This document shows positions 45,236 to 53,880 of a stretch of DNA of 60,386 nt, one piece after another. The stretch lies in NCBI RefSeq assembly GCF_025460765.1, contig NZ_JAMWEG010000027.1:1-60386 (forward strand), in the 5' to 3' direction. A program made the translations under genes and the position numbers. The notes beneath the pieces are model-generated. The model made no database searches, was not told the origin of the DNA, and was given only the letters and a program-made list of their open reading frames with translations. This stretch comes from Micromonospora sp. MA102 (lineage in GTDB: Bacteria; Actinomycetota; Actinomycetes; Mycobacteriales; Micromonosporaceae). Position 1 is the stretch's first letter. Every line of letters starts with the position of its first letter.

Positions 45236-46440
45236 GACGCTCCCGGTGCGGGGATGGTGGCCTCGACCGTCCAGCCGGCCGGCGTGCCCGGACCGGCGCT
45301 CAGCTCACCGCCGAGGGCGGCGGCCCGCTCGCGCATGCCGACCAGGCCGTGGCCGGCGGGGCGGGTGACGCGGCCGGGCTGTCCGTCGTCGGCGACGCGG
45401 AGCCGGATGGTCCGCCCGTCGTGGGCGAGCGTCACGGTGACGGTACGGGCGTCGCGCGCATGCTGGACCACATTGGTCAGCGCCTCCTGCACGATGCGGT
45501 AGATGCCGACGGTGGTCGCCGACGGCCAGTCGGCCGGCACGGGGCCGTCCGGCAGGTGGAGGTTCGCGCGGATGCCGGTGCCGTCGAATCGCCCGATGAG
45601 CTCGGCCAGCGAATCCGGCACGGGCGCGATCTCCGGCTCGTCGGCCCGCAGCAGCCGCACGACCTGCCGCAGGGAGGCGAGCGCCTGCGCGCCGGCCGTC
45701 TCGATCCCGCGGAGGGTGGCCCGGGTCGTGGGCGGGTCGGCATCGGTGGCCAGCTGCGCGACCTGCGCCTGGATGATCAGGCCGGTGAGGTGGTGGGCCG
45801 CGACGTCGTGCAGGTCCCGGGCGAGGGCCAGCCGTTCGGTCCGCCGTATCCCGTCGACCATGGCCCGCCGCCGCGCGTCGCCGAGCCGCCGCCACAGGCC
45901 CACCGCGACCGCGACCGCCCAGCCGGCCGCCATGACCTTCGTGGCCGTCAGCGCGTTCGGGACGTCCTGGGCCAGGTAGGTCGCGTACCGCTCGACGGTG
46001 CCGGCGGCGACCACCCCGGAGCCGGCGGCTACCGCGACGGCGCCCGGAGCGGGCAGGTGACGCACCGCGGAGGCGACCACCACGAGGAGCGCGAGGCAGG
46101 CGATCGGGGCGGGTTGGCCCTGCCGGCCGGTCCGCCAGTCGACCAGCTCGGCGACCGCGCACAGGGCGATCGCCACCGCCGCCGCCCGGCCGGGGAACCG
46201 TCGTCGCAGCAGCGCCAGCCCGCACACCGCTGCCGAGACCAGCACGAACGCGGCACCCACCGGCCAGGCCGGGCGGCGACTCAGCACCGCCGCCGTCTCG
46301 AGGGCGACACCGGCGGCGAGCAGCACGCCGAACGCGGCCTCGACCAGCACGCCCGGCAGGCCCGGCCGGCGCAGGGCGGTGCGCCCGCCAGCGAGAATCA
46401 TGACGCCTCTCATGCCCGGTCCGCCGCCGCGCCTGGTCAT
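45232..46440 (-). CDS. NarL-type sensor histidine kinase (HisKA_3)
   Basis: A 402-residue protein. About five to six N-terminal membrane helices with no large external loop, then the dimerisation domain with phospho-acceptor LALARDLHDVAAHHLTGL and a HATPase domain (QEALTNVVQHARDA, GHGLVGMRERAAALGG). The helix-only sensor suggests membrane or envelope sensing, as in DesK-like kinases. It overlaps both the DUF418 gene (upstream) and the response regulator (downstream). Confidence 0.93.
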   Translation of the reverse strand: MTRRGGGPGMRGVMILAGGRTALRRPGLPGVLVEAAFGVLLAAGVALETAAVLSRRPAWPVGAAFVLVSAAVCGLALLRRRFPGRAAAVAIALCAVAELVDWRTGRQGQPAPIACLALLVVVASAVRHLPAPGAVAVAAGSGVVAAGTVERYATYLAQDVPNALTATKVMAAGWAVAVAVGLWRRLGDARRRAMVDGIRRTERLALARDLHDVAAHHLTGLIIQAQVAQLATDADPPTTRATLRGIETAGAQALASLRQVVRLLRADEPEIAPVPDSLAELIGRFDGTGIRANLHLPDGPVPADWPSATTVGIYRIVQEALTNVVQHARDARTVTVTLAHDGRTIRLRVADDGQPGRVTRPAGHGLVGMRERAAALGGELSAGPGTPAGWTVEATIPAPGAS

Positions 46441-47477
46441 CGGGAACGCCGCAGCGGCGGCCGCTGCCACCACGTCACCCACCGCCACAGCCACTCGACC
46501 GGCCCCTGGTGGCACCGGCGCAGCCAGACTACCGACCAGCCCCACTGCACGACGAGGACCGCGACGGCGACCAAGACCACCCCGCCGACCGGCCAGCGGT
46601 CCGCGCCGCCGACCACACCGGAGATCGCCAGCACGAGGACCGTCGCGGTCAGGTAGTTCGTCAGCGCCATCCGTCCCAGCGGCCGGAACACGGCGGTCAA
46701 CGGCCCGGCCAGCCGCGTCCCGAGCAGCAGCACCAGCCCGCACACGTAGGCACCGGCGGTCAGCAACCCGGCCGCCGGATAGGCGATCCCCACCGCGGTG
46801 CTGTCCGCGCGCAACTGGAGCACCGTCACGGGCACGGCCGCAAGAGCGAAGACCAACCCCGACAGGGCAGTGGTACGCGGACCCGAGCCGATCCGTCCGA
46901 CCACCCCGTACCGGGTCAGTGCCGAACCGAGCAGGAACAGACCGGGAATCATCGAGTACCAGCCGCCGAACAGCGCCACCGACACCACGATGAGCACCCC
47001 GGCGGCGATCGCCACCACACGACGCGGCAGCCACGTGGAGGGCAGCAGGACCAGCATGCCGACCACCGCGTACACGGTCAGGATGTCGCCCTTCCACAAC
47101 AGCAGGAAGTGGACAAGGCCCACGGCCAGCAACGCCAGCATCCGGCGCAGCAGCACCACTCGCGGTTGCCGGGCCCGCGCTCGCGCCGACTCCAGCAGGA
47201 GCGCGAACCCGACGCCGAACAGCACCGAGAAGATCGGAAAGAACCGCTGGTCGACCAGCAGGTGCAGCACCGTCGCCGCGGTCGTCTCCGGTCGCTGCGC
47301 GGTGCCGAGTTCGCCGCCGCGGTGGGCGATCGGCTTCACGTTCGCCAGCAGAATCCCACACAGGGCGAAGCCCCGGAGCACATCGAGCGCCACGATGCGC
47401 TGCCGCGCCCGGGGCACGGCGGACGGCGGCCGACCGCCCTCGATGGTGCCGACGTCTCTTACACCGTTCCATGACAT
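46437..47477 (-). CDS. DUF418 membrane protein
   Basis: A 346-residue protein with about nine to ten predicted membrane helices. The N-terminal RIVALDVLRGFALCGILLAN and the C-terminal FRPLGRMALTNYLTATVL and cysteine-poor DUF418 region resemble the YeiB group, related to acyltransferase-3-like membrane proteins. ATG 47477 is preferred over 47519. First gene of the operon with the NarL two-component pair, suggesting that the kinase senses, or the pair controls, a membrane modification made by this protein. Confidence 0.87.
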   Translation of the reverse strand: MSWNGVRDVGTIEGGRPPSAVPRARQRIVALDVLRGFALCGILLANVKPIAHRGGELGTAQRPETTAATVLHLLVDQRFFPIFSVLFGVGFALLLESARARARQPRVVLLRRMLALLAVGLVHFLLLWKGDILTVYAVVGMLVLLPSTWLPRRVVAIAAGVLIVVSVALFGGWYSMIPGLFLLGSALTRYGVVGRIGSGPRTTALSGLVFALAAVPVTVLQLRADSTAVGIAYPAAGLLTAGAYVCGLVLLLGTRLAGPLTAVFRPLGRMALTNYLTATVLVLAISGVVGGADRWPVGGVVLVAVAVLVVQWGWSVVWLRRCHQGPVEWLWRWVTWWQRPPLRRSR

Positions 47478-47579
47478 GCCCAGAGCCTCGCCGAGCGACC
47501 GTCCCGGCCCCTCGGCCACAAGTTCACGCCGGCGCCCCAGCCGTCGTACTTTCGGCCATTCCTCAGCCCGTGCCGCGGA

Positions 47580-47790
47580 TCACTGAGCGAGGCCCGCGAG
47601 CAGCCACCGTCGGACCGGGATCTCCAGCAACACCCGGTCGCCCTCCTGAGCGACCCGCTCCGTGACGTCCCATCCCCCGTACTTGTCGGCGAACGCCGCG
47701 ACGACGTCGACGGGGAACCCGCTGCGGTGCACGTGGGCGACACCCTCGGCTACGACGGGCGCGGTCCCGTCCTCCAAGGCCGACCCGGGA
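47580..47790 (-). pseudogene. 5'-truncated flavin-oxidase-like (PPOX) remnant
   Basis: The last ~60 residues of this frame look like a real C-terminus: APVVAEGVAHVHRSGFPVD, VAAFADKYGGWDV and VLLEIPVRRWLLAG resemble the end of pyridoxamine-oxidase-fold F420/FMN enzymes. Upstream the frame turns into Ser/Arg-rich non-coding sequence that overlaps the start of the divergent DinB gene, and no start codon fits. Probably the remnant of a gene deleted at its 5' end. Confidence 0.5.
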
Positions 47791-47829
47791 ATGGGCCGCC
47801 GGGCCCGGCCGGAACGTAGGGTCGGGCCC

Positions 47830-48324
47830 ATGCTCGAGTCACAACGCGAACGTGTGCCCCTCAACGACGGCGGCGAGATGGATACCGCGGTGGCATTCCT
47901 GTCCTTCGCCCGCTCCTGCGTCCTGAAGAAGGTCGCCGGGCTGGACGACGAGCAACTGCGACGACGCCTGGTCGTGTCCGACACGACGCTGCTGGGGCTG
48001 GTGCAGCACCTGACCGACGCCGAGCGCTACTGGTTCGGCTACACGCTGGCCGGCGACCGACGGCACGCCGATGTCGACTTCGACATGGTGGTCGCCCCGG
48101 ACCGGTCAGCGGATCAGGTCATCGCCGCCTACCGCACGGCGATCGCCGAGAGCGACGGGCACATCCGCGCCGCCGGCGGTCTCGACGCCCGCACCGTTCA
48201 ACCGGTCAACGACGGGCCGGTCACCCTTCGCTGGGTACTCGCCCACATGACGAGCGAGACCGTCCGGCACGCGGGGCACGCCGACATCCTGCGGGAACTC
48301 GTCGACGGCGTCACCGGCCGCTGA
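47830..48324 (+). CDS. DinB/DUF664 family protein
   Basis: A 164-residue four-helix-bundle protein with LGLVQHLTDAERYWFGYTL and LAHMTSETVRHAGHADILRE, giving the three His of the DinB metal site. DUF664 members include mycothiol-dependent S-transferases. ATG 47830 gives the family start. It converges on the permease gene, separated by a 17-bp-stem terminator. Confidence 0.9.
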   Translation: MLESQRERVPLNDGGEMDTAVAFLSFARSCVLKKVAGLDDEQLRRRLVVSDTTLLGLVQHLTDAERYWFGYTLAGDRRHADVDFDMVVAPDRSADQVIAAYRTAIAESDGHIRAAGGLDARTVQPVNDGPVTLRWVLAHMTSETVRHAGHADILRELVDGVTGR

Positions 48325-48417
48325 TCCCGGGCATCGCCGGCGCGGTGGCGACCCCGGTTCCGCGACCCGGTCGTCGTCCGGTTCCCGGCCGGGCCGCGGC
48401 AGCCCCGGCCGCCGGTG

Positions 48418-48457
48418 CTCCCCGCCGGCGCCGGGGTGATCCGGCGCCGGCGGGGAG
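48418..48457. terminator. Strong bidirectional terminator
   Basis: CTCCCCGCCGGCGCCGG (48418-48434) is the exact reverse complement of 48441-48457: a perfect 17-bp stem with a 6-nt loop. It sits between the convergent DinB and permease genes, 3 bp from the permease stop. No T tract. Confidence 0.8.
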
Positions 48458-48460
48458 GGA

Positions 48461-50038
48461 TCAGGCCGGTTCGTCGGCCGGCGCGTGGCGCTGTTCCGGC
48501 ACGTCGACGGTGCGGCGGGGGCCGGTGAACCACTTCCGGGCCGAGGCGTACCACCAGACGGCCACGCCGAGCAGCACCCCGCCGATGGCGAGCGGGGCGT
48601 AGTTCACGGCCGTCCAGGTGAAGTCCGCGTTGCCGGGCACGCCGGCCGGCACGATCGGCAGCACGAAGTAGACACTGATGATCGCGATCTCGATCACCGC
48701 GATCCAGCCGAGCAGCTTGTACCGCCGGCCCAGCGTCCACGGGCCGGGGACGAACCGGTCCCCCATCCGCAGGCGCAGGAAGATCGGGATGAGGAACGAC
48801 AGGTACAGGCCGATCACCGCGACCGAGACCACCGCGTAGAAGGCGACCGGCACGCCGGCCTTCTGGTAGAGCGCGGGCAGGGTGAGCACCAGGCCGGCCA
48901 GGGTGGCCGCGATGATCGCGTTGACCGGGGTGCCGTTGCGGTTCACCCGCGACCAGAGCCGCCAGCCCGGCACCGCGCGGTCCCGGCTGAACGCGTACGC
49001 CATCCGGGACATCGAGGTCACGCAGCTCATCCCGCAGAAGAACTGGCCGATGGTGGAGATGATGATGACGGCCTTGAAGAAGAACGGGGTCAGCGCGGAC
49101 TCGAAGATGGCCCCGGAGAAGCCGCCGGCGGAGTTGATCGCGTCCACGTCGGTGGCCGCGAAGAGGAAGGCGAGCAGCAGGATCCAGCCGCCGACCGCCG
49201 AGTAGAAGATCGACCGCCAGAGGCCCTGCGCGGCGGCCTTCGAGGCGCCGCGGGTCTCCTCCGAGACGTGCGCGCAGGCGTCGAAGCCGGTGATCGTGTA
49301 CTGGGTGAGCAGGAAGCCCAACGGCAGCACGTAGAACCAGAAGGTGAGCCCGCCGGTGTCGCCGTCGCCGAAGCCGGAGTTGTTGAACCGCTCGGTGAAG
49401 ACGAACTTGAAGCTCTGGTGGTCGTCCGGGACCAGCAGCAGGATGAGCACCACCGCGGCCGCGCCGGCCACGTGCCACCAGACCGAGACGTTCTGGAGTA
49501 CGTCGATGATGTGGTGCCCGTAGATGTTGATGAGCCCGTGCAGGGCGAGGATCACCACGAACAGGCCGAAGGTCTGGTGTGCCGTGCCGGCCCAGCCGTC
49601 GAAGAGCGCCGAGAGGGTCAGGTTGAGGAAGGTGGCGCAGCCGTAGTCGACCGAGGCGGTCACGGCCACCAGGCCGATCAGGTTGAGCCAGCCGGTGAAC
49701 CAGCCGTGCACCGGCCGGCCCATGGTGGCGGCCCACCAGTAGATGCCGCCGGCCGTCGGGTAGGCCGACACCAGCTCGGCCATGCAGAAGCCGATGATCA
49801 GGATGAACAGTGAGATCAGCGGCCAGCCCCAGGAGATGGCCACCGGACCGCCGTTGTTCCACGCCTGGCCGAAGGTGGTGAAACAGCCGGCCAGGATCGA
49901 GATGATCGAGAACGAGATGGCGAAGTTGGAGAAGCCGCTCCACTTGCGGTGCAGCTCCTGTTTGTAGCCGAGCTCGGCGAGCCGTCGGGCGTCGTCGTCC
50001 ATCGGTTGCTCGGCGGTCGGCGCGGGCGTCGTGGCCAC
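48461..50038 (-). CDS. APC-family amino acid/GABA permease
   Basis: A 525-residue protein with about twelve membrane helices. SFSIISILAGCFTTFGQAW and MAELVSAYPTAGGIYWWAA match the GABA/choline branch of the APC superfamily; GFDACAHVSEETRGAS is its typical loop. It would import GABA, polyamine or a related amine by proton symport. GTG 50038 is fixed by GAGGAGGT seven bases upstream. It is on the same strand as the amine-catabolic operon but about 7 kb away. Confidence 0.93.
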   Translation of the reverse strand: MATTPAPTAEQPMDDDARRLAELGYKQELHRKWSGFSNFAISFSIISILAGCFTTFGQAWNNGGPVAISWGWPLISLFILIIGFCMAELVSAYPTAGGIYWWAATMGRPVHGWFTGWLNLIGLVAVTASVDYGCATFLNLTLSALFDGWAGTAHQTFGLFVVILALHGLINIYGHHIIDVLQNVSVWWHVAGAAAVVLILLLVPDDHQSFKFVFTERFNNSGFGDGDTGGLTFWFYVLPLGFLLTQYTITGFDACAHVSEETRGASKAAAQGLWRSIFYSAVGGWILLLAFLFAATDVDAINSAGGFSGAIFESALTPFFFKAVIIISTIGQFFCGMSCVTSMSRMAYAFSRDRAVPGWRLWSRVNRNGTPVNAIIAATLAGLVLTLPALYQKAGVPVAFYAVVSVAVIGLYLSFLIPIFLRLRMGDRFVPGPWTLGRRYKLLGWIAVIEIAIISVYFVLPIVPAGVPGNADFTWTAVNYAPLAIGGVLLGVAVWWYASARKWFTGPRRTVDVPEQRHAPADEPA

Positions 50039-50281
50039 TGCACACCTCCTCGAGGTGGATTCCCCGGTGCGAGTGGGCAAAGTGTGATCCCGCCGATCAA
50101 GGCGGTCAATACGGCAGGCGTGGGAATCTCACGGCCGGCACGGCTAATTGCGTTGCCGCACCGGCTCGTTCCGGGGCATCCTTGAGCCCGTGACCAGGCC
50201 CGATCGCGACGGGCCGGCCGCCGGGCGCTCGGCACCGCCCGGCCCGCGGCGGCGCGCGGCGTCCACCTCTCTCTCACTGAA

Positions 50282-50300
50282 GTACGGCGGTTCGCCGTAC
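50282..50300 (-). terminator. Hairpin after the MBL-fold gene
   Basis: GTACGGCG-GTT-CGCCGTAC, a perfect 8-bp stem, 24 nt past the stop of the minus-strand gene at 50324. The remaining 285-bp gap up to the permease start has no gene; the permease promoter should be here. Confidence 0.5.
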
Positions 50301-50323
50301 CCCCGGACGCCCGCGCCGTCGCC

Positions 50324-51070
50324 CTACCTCCCGACCCGGTGCACCAGGCCCGGCACGGCCACGTCCACCGGCCCGGCGTACCCGCGCCGCGCCGCCGCGA
50401 CCGCCTCCGCCGGATCGGTCCCGGGCCACAGGTGGGTGAGCAGCACGCGCCGCGCCCCCGCCGCGGCCGCGTACCGGCCCACCTCGGCGGCGCTGGACAG
50501 GTTGCCGACGTGCCGGTCGGGAATCTCCACCGGATACGTCGACTCGGCGATGAGCAGGTCGGCGTCCCGGGCCAGCTCGACGAGGTCCGGGCTGCTCCCG
50601 GTGTCCCCGGTGTAGGCCAGCACCGCGTCCCGGCCCGTGAACCGGGCGCCGAGGTTGGGCAACCAGTGCGGGAGCGACCAGGTGTCCACCCGGAACGGAC
50701 CGAGATCGAACGCCTCTCCCGGCATGAGAGCCGACAACCGGTACGCCCCGTCGACCAGGCCCGGCTCGTCGACGGCGAGCAGGCGGTCCAGCGCCCCGGC
50801 GGGCGCGTACACGGGCAGCGGCGGACCGGCCCGGTCGGCGAGCACCCGGGCCCGCAGCAGCGGTTGCAGGTCGGCGCAGTGGTCCGGGTGGCCGTGGCTG
50901 ACGTACACGGCGTCGACCTGCGCCGCGGGGACCCGCGCCAGCAGCGGTTGCAGGGTCGCGTACCCGGGGTCGATCAGCAGTCGGAAGCCCGCGTGTTCGA
51001 CCAGGAAGCCGGAGCACGACTGCTCGGCGGTGGGCCAGGCGCCGAGCCCACCGAGGACGGTGATCCGCAC
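50324..51070 (-). CDS. MBL-fold metallo-hydrolase (RNase Z/PhnP-like)
   Basis: A 248-residue protein with the metallo-beta-lactamase motif SHGHPDHCADL (two-metal site), AYTGDTG (Asp ligand) and LTHLWPG (final His). The arrangement is closest to the RNase Z/PhnP group of phosphodiesterases, but the flexible exosite arm of true tRNase Z is not seen. GTG start. Downstream of DUF456 by 48 bp, same strand. Confidence 0.88.
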   Translation of the reverse strand: MRITVLGGLGAWPTAEQSCSGFLVEHAGFRLLIDPGYATLQPLLARVPAAQVDAVYVSHGHPDHCADLQPLLRARVLADRAGPPLPVYAPAGALDRLLAVDEPGLVDGAYRLSALMPGEAFDLGPFRVDTWSLPHWLPNLGARFTGRDAVLAYTGDTGSSPDLVELARDADLLIAESTYPVEIPDRHVGNLSSAAEVGRYAAAAGARRVLLTHLWPGTDPAEAVAAARRGYAGPVDVAVPGLVHRVGR

Positions 51071-51118
51071 GGTTGCGACCCTAACCGCCGGAAGCGGCGG
51101 AACGCTGTCCCGGGCCGG

Positions 51119-51619
51119 TCAGGCGAACAGCAGCCCGGCCACCCAGAGCACGGCGATGACGAGCCCGGCCAGGAACTCGACGAGCATGGACAGGCCGGCC
51201 GCCTTGAGCGCCTGCATGGTCGCCGGCCAGGCGAGCTGGTTGCTGCCCAGCCGCAGCCGTTCGGCGCCCCAGATCCCGCCGACGAAGCCGATCGGCAGGC
51301 CGATCACCGGTATGACGAAGAAGCCGACCAGGCCGAGCAGCCCGCCGGCCAGCAGCGACGAGGTGGGCACCCCGGTCCGCTTCAGGTTCCGCCCCGGCCA
51401 GAGGTACTTGACCACGCCGCCGCCTACGGCGACCACGGTGGCGGCGGCCAGCACCGCCCAGCGGCCCGGCCCGGCGTCGCCGAAGAGCGCCCACACCAGC
51501 ACGCCGCCCCAGCAGAGCGGCAGCGCCGGCAGCCCGGGCACCAGCACCCCGGCCAGCCCGGCCAGGATGGCCAGCGCGGCCACCACCGACACCACCGCCT
51601 GCGAATCGCTCAGGCTCAC
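51119..51619 (-). CDS. DUF456 membrane protein
   Basis: A 166-residue protein with four to five predicted membrane helices. LAGVLVPGLPALPLCWGGVLVWAL and GFFVIPVIGLPIGFVGGIWGAE contain the P-G-hydrophobic-P and G-x-P-x-G features of the family. Function unknown. GTG start overlapping the stop of the GGDEF-EAL gene, so co-expressed with cyclic-di-GMP turnover. Confidence 0.88.
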   Translation of the reverse strand: MSLSDSQAVVSVVAALAILAGLAGVLVPGLPALPLCWGGVLVWALFGDAGPGRWAVLAAATVVAVGGGVVKYLWPGRNLKRTGVPTSSLLAGGLLGLVGFFVIPVIGLPIGFVGGIWGAERLRLGSNQLAWPATMQALKAAGLSMLVEFLAGLVIAVLWVAGLLFA

Positions 51620-53874
51620 CGCGTCTCCTCCCCGGCCGCGCGGAGCCGCGCCCGCCCCGTTCGCTGTTCCGGCAGGTGAGAAGGGAACCCTCCGCCGCCG
51701 GAGGCGTCGGGCAGGGGCCCTTCCGTGTCAGCCAGGCGGGCGCGGATGTCGGCCGCGGGCATCGGGGAGCCGAACCAGCGGCCCTGCCCGGTGTCGCAGC
51801 GCAGCGACCGCAGCCGCTCGGCCTGCTCCTCGGTCTCCACCGCCTCGGCGGTCACCCACAGCTCCAGCGCGTGGGCCAGCCGGACCAGCGCGTCCACGAT
51901 CCGCTCGTCGCGGTGGTCGGCGACGACGTCCGCCCCGTCGCCCCGGATCCCCTCGACGAACGGGCCGGCCAGCTTCAGGCAGTGGATCGGCAGCCGCCGC
52001 AGGTACGCCAGGTTCGAGTAGCCGGTGCCGAAGTCGTCGATGGCCAGCCGGATCCCGAGGTCAGCGAGCTGGTGCAGGGCGCGCAGCGGCTCCCCGGCGG
52101 TGCCCATCACGGCGCTCTCGGTCAGCTCCAGTTGCAGCAGCTCGGCGGGGAGCCCGGTGTGCTGCAACGCCTCGGCGACGGTCTCCACGATGCCCGGGTC
52201 GTCGGCCTGCCGGGCGGCCAGGTTGACGTTGACCATGAGCCGCGCCTCCGGGTACGCCCGCCGCCAGCTCTCGGCGTCCCGGCACGCCTGGCGGAGCACC
52301 CAGGCGCCGAGCCGGACGATCAGGCCGGTCTCCTCGGCCAGCCCGATGAACCGGTCCGGCGGGAGCAGCCCCAGCTCCGGGTGCTGCCAGCGGACCAGCG
52401 CCTCCACCGCCACCATGGCGCCGTCGACCAGCGAGACGATCGGCTGGTAGTGCAGCACGAACTCGCCCCGGTCCAGCGCGGCGGGCAGGTTGGAGGCCAG
52501 CGCCGACCGGGCGATGTCGGCGGCGCTGCGCTCCGGGTCGTACACCGCCCAGCGACCCCGCCCCTCGGCCTTGGCCCAGTAGAGCGTGGTGTCGGCGGCC
52601 TTCATCAGGTCGGAGACGCTGGTCTCGGCGGCCGGGCACTCGACGATGCCGATGCTGGCCGACACGGCCAGCTGCTGGTCGCCGACGTGCACCGGGGCGG
52701 AGACGGCGGCCAGGGCCAGCTCGGCAACCTCCACCGCGTCGTCGAGGCCGCCGTCGGAGTCGACCAGGATGACGAACTCGTCGCCGCCCATCCGGGCCAC
52801 CAGGTGGCCGCGACCCGACACGCAGTCGGCCAGCCGGCGGGCGATCACCTTGAGCAGCCGGTCGCCCAGGTCGTGGCCGAGGCTGTCGTTGATCGCCTTG
52901 AAGCCGTCCAGGTCGATGAAGCAGAGCCCGACCCGCTGCTCCGCCCCGGCGGTGTCGAACACCTGCCCGAGCGTCTCGAAGAAGAGCGTCCGGTTGGGCA
53001 GGCCGGTGAGCGGGTCGTGCAGCGCCTGGAAGCGCAGCCGCTGCTGGAGCTGGTAGCGCTCGGTGATGTCCTCGATCATCGCCACGGTGAACCGGGGGCG
53101 GCCGTCGTCGTGGCGGATCAGCGAGACGGCCAGGTCGGTCCAGACCACGCTGCTGTCCTTGCGGTGGTAGCGCTTCTCCACCCGGACGCTGTCCCGCTTG
53201 CCCTCGACCAGCTCCTGGTACAGCTCCCACATGCCGGCGGCGTCGTCGGGGTGGAACAGCCCGTCGACGGTCAGCTCCCGCAGCTCGGCGGCGGTGTAGC
53301 CGAGCATGTCGGCGAAGGACTGGTTGACCTCGATGATCCGCCCGTCCACACCGGCGATGCCGATGCCGATCGCCGCGCCGGTGAAGACCGCGCGGAACCG
53401 CGCCTCACTGTCCCGGAGCGCCTGCTCCACCGCGTCCCGGGCCTGCCAGGCCGAACGGGCGATCCGCTCCTGCTGGCTGAACACCCGGTCGCGCAGCGCC
53501 CGGCCGAAACCGGCGGCGAACGCGCCCTGCATGGCCGCGATCCGCTCCCGCACCTCCGGCAGCTCCACCTGGGCGGGCAGCACCCAGGACAGGAAGCGGT
53601 CGCCGAGCGCCCGCACCGACCAGTCGAGCACCCCCGGCTCGGTGAGGTGCGCCTCGACCAGGGCCCGCCCGACGTCCTCCGCCGGCTGGGCGGAGAACGT
53701 CGGGGCGAGCAGCGCCCGACCGAGGCGGACGGTGTGCACGAGCAGCAGCCGCTCGGTCTCGGCGGCGCTCAGCGGGACGAACCCGATGCGCCGCACCGAC
53801 CGGGCCCACTCGGCGGCGTACGCCACGGCGCCCGGCCGGCTGAGGTCGCCCCCGTCGGGGTCCGGGGCGCGCAT
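51616..53874 (-). CDS. PAS-GGDEF-EAL cyclic-di-GMP protein
   Basis: A 752-residue protein. The first ~150 residues form a helical N-terminal region that I do not recognise; then come PAS (about 163-280), GGDEF (about 295-455, intact RMGGDEFVILV) and EAL (about 470-725, with VAVEALVRWQHP, NVNLA and IDDFGTGYSNLAYL). Both catalytic signatures look intact, so it may make and break c-di-GMP, or one domain may be regulatory. No membrane helix. ATG start 4 nt after the methyltransferase stop. Confidence 0.94.
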   Translation of the reverse strand: MRAPDPDGGDLSRPGAVAYAAEWARSVRRIGFVPLSAAETERLLLVHTVRLGRALLAPTFSAQPAEDVGRALVEAHLTEPGVLDWSVRALGDRFLSWVLPAQVELPEVRERIAAMQGAFAAGFGRALRDRVFSQQERIARSAWQARDAVEQALRDSEARFRAVFTGAAIGIGIAGVDGRIIEVNQSFADMLGYTAAELRELTVDGLFHPDDAAGMWELYQELVEGKRDSVRVEKRYHRKDSSVVWTDLAVSLIRHDDGRPRFTVAMIEDITERYQLQQRLRFQALHDPLTGLPNRTLFFETLGQVFDTAGAEQRVGLCFIDLDGFKAINDSLGHDLGDRLLKVIARRLADCVSGRGHLVARMGGDEFVILVDSDGGLDDAVEVAELALAAVSAPVHVGDQQLAVSASIGIVECPAAETSVSDLMKAADTTLYWAKAEGRGRWAVYDPERSAADIARSALASNLPAALDRGEFVLHYQPIVSLVDGAMVAVEALVRWQHPELGLLPPDRFIGLAEETGLIVRLGAWVLRQACRDAESWRRAYPEARLMVNVNLAARQADDPGIVETVAEALQHTGLPAELLQLELTESAVMGTAGEPLRALHQLADLGIRLAIDDFGTGYSNLAYLRRLPIHCLKLAGPFVEGIRGDGADVVADHRDERIVDALVRLAHALELWVTAEAVETEEQAERLRSLRCDTGQGRWFGSPMPAADIRARLADTEGPLPDASGGGGFPSHLPEQRTGRARLRAAGEETR

Positions 53875-53880
53875 GTCGGG

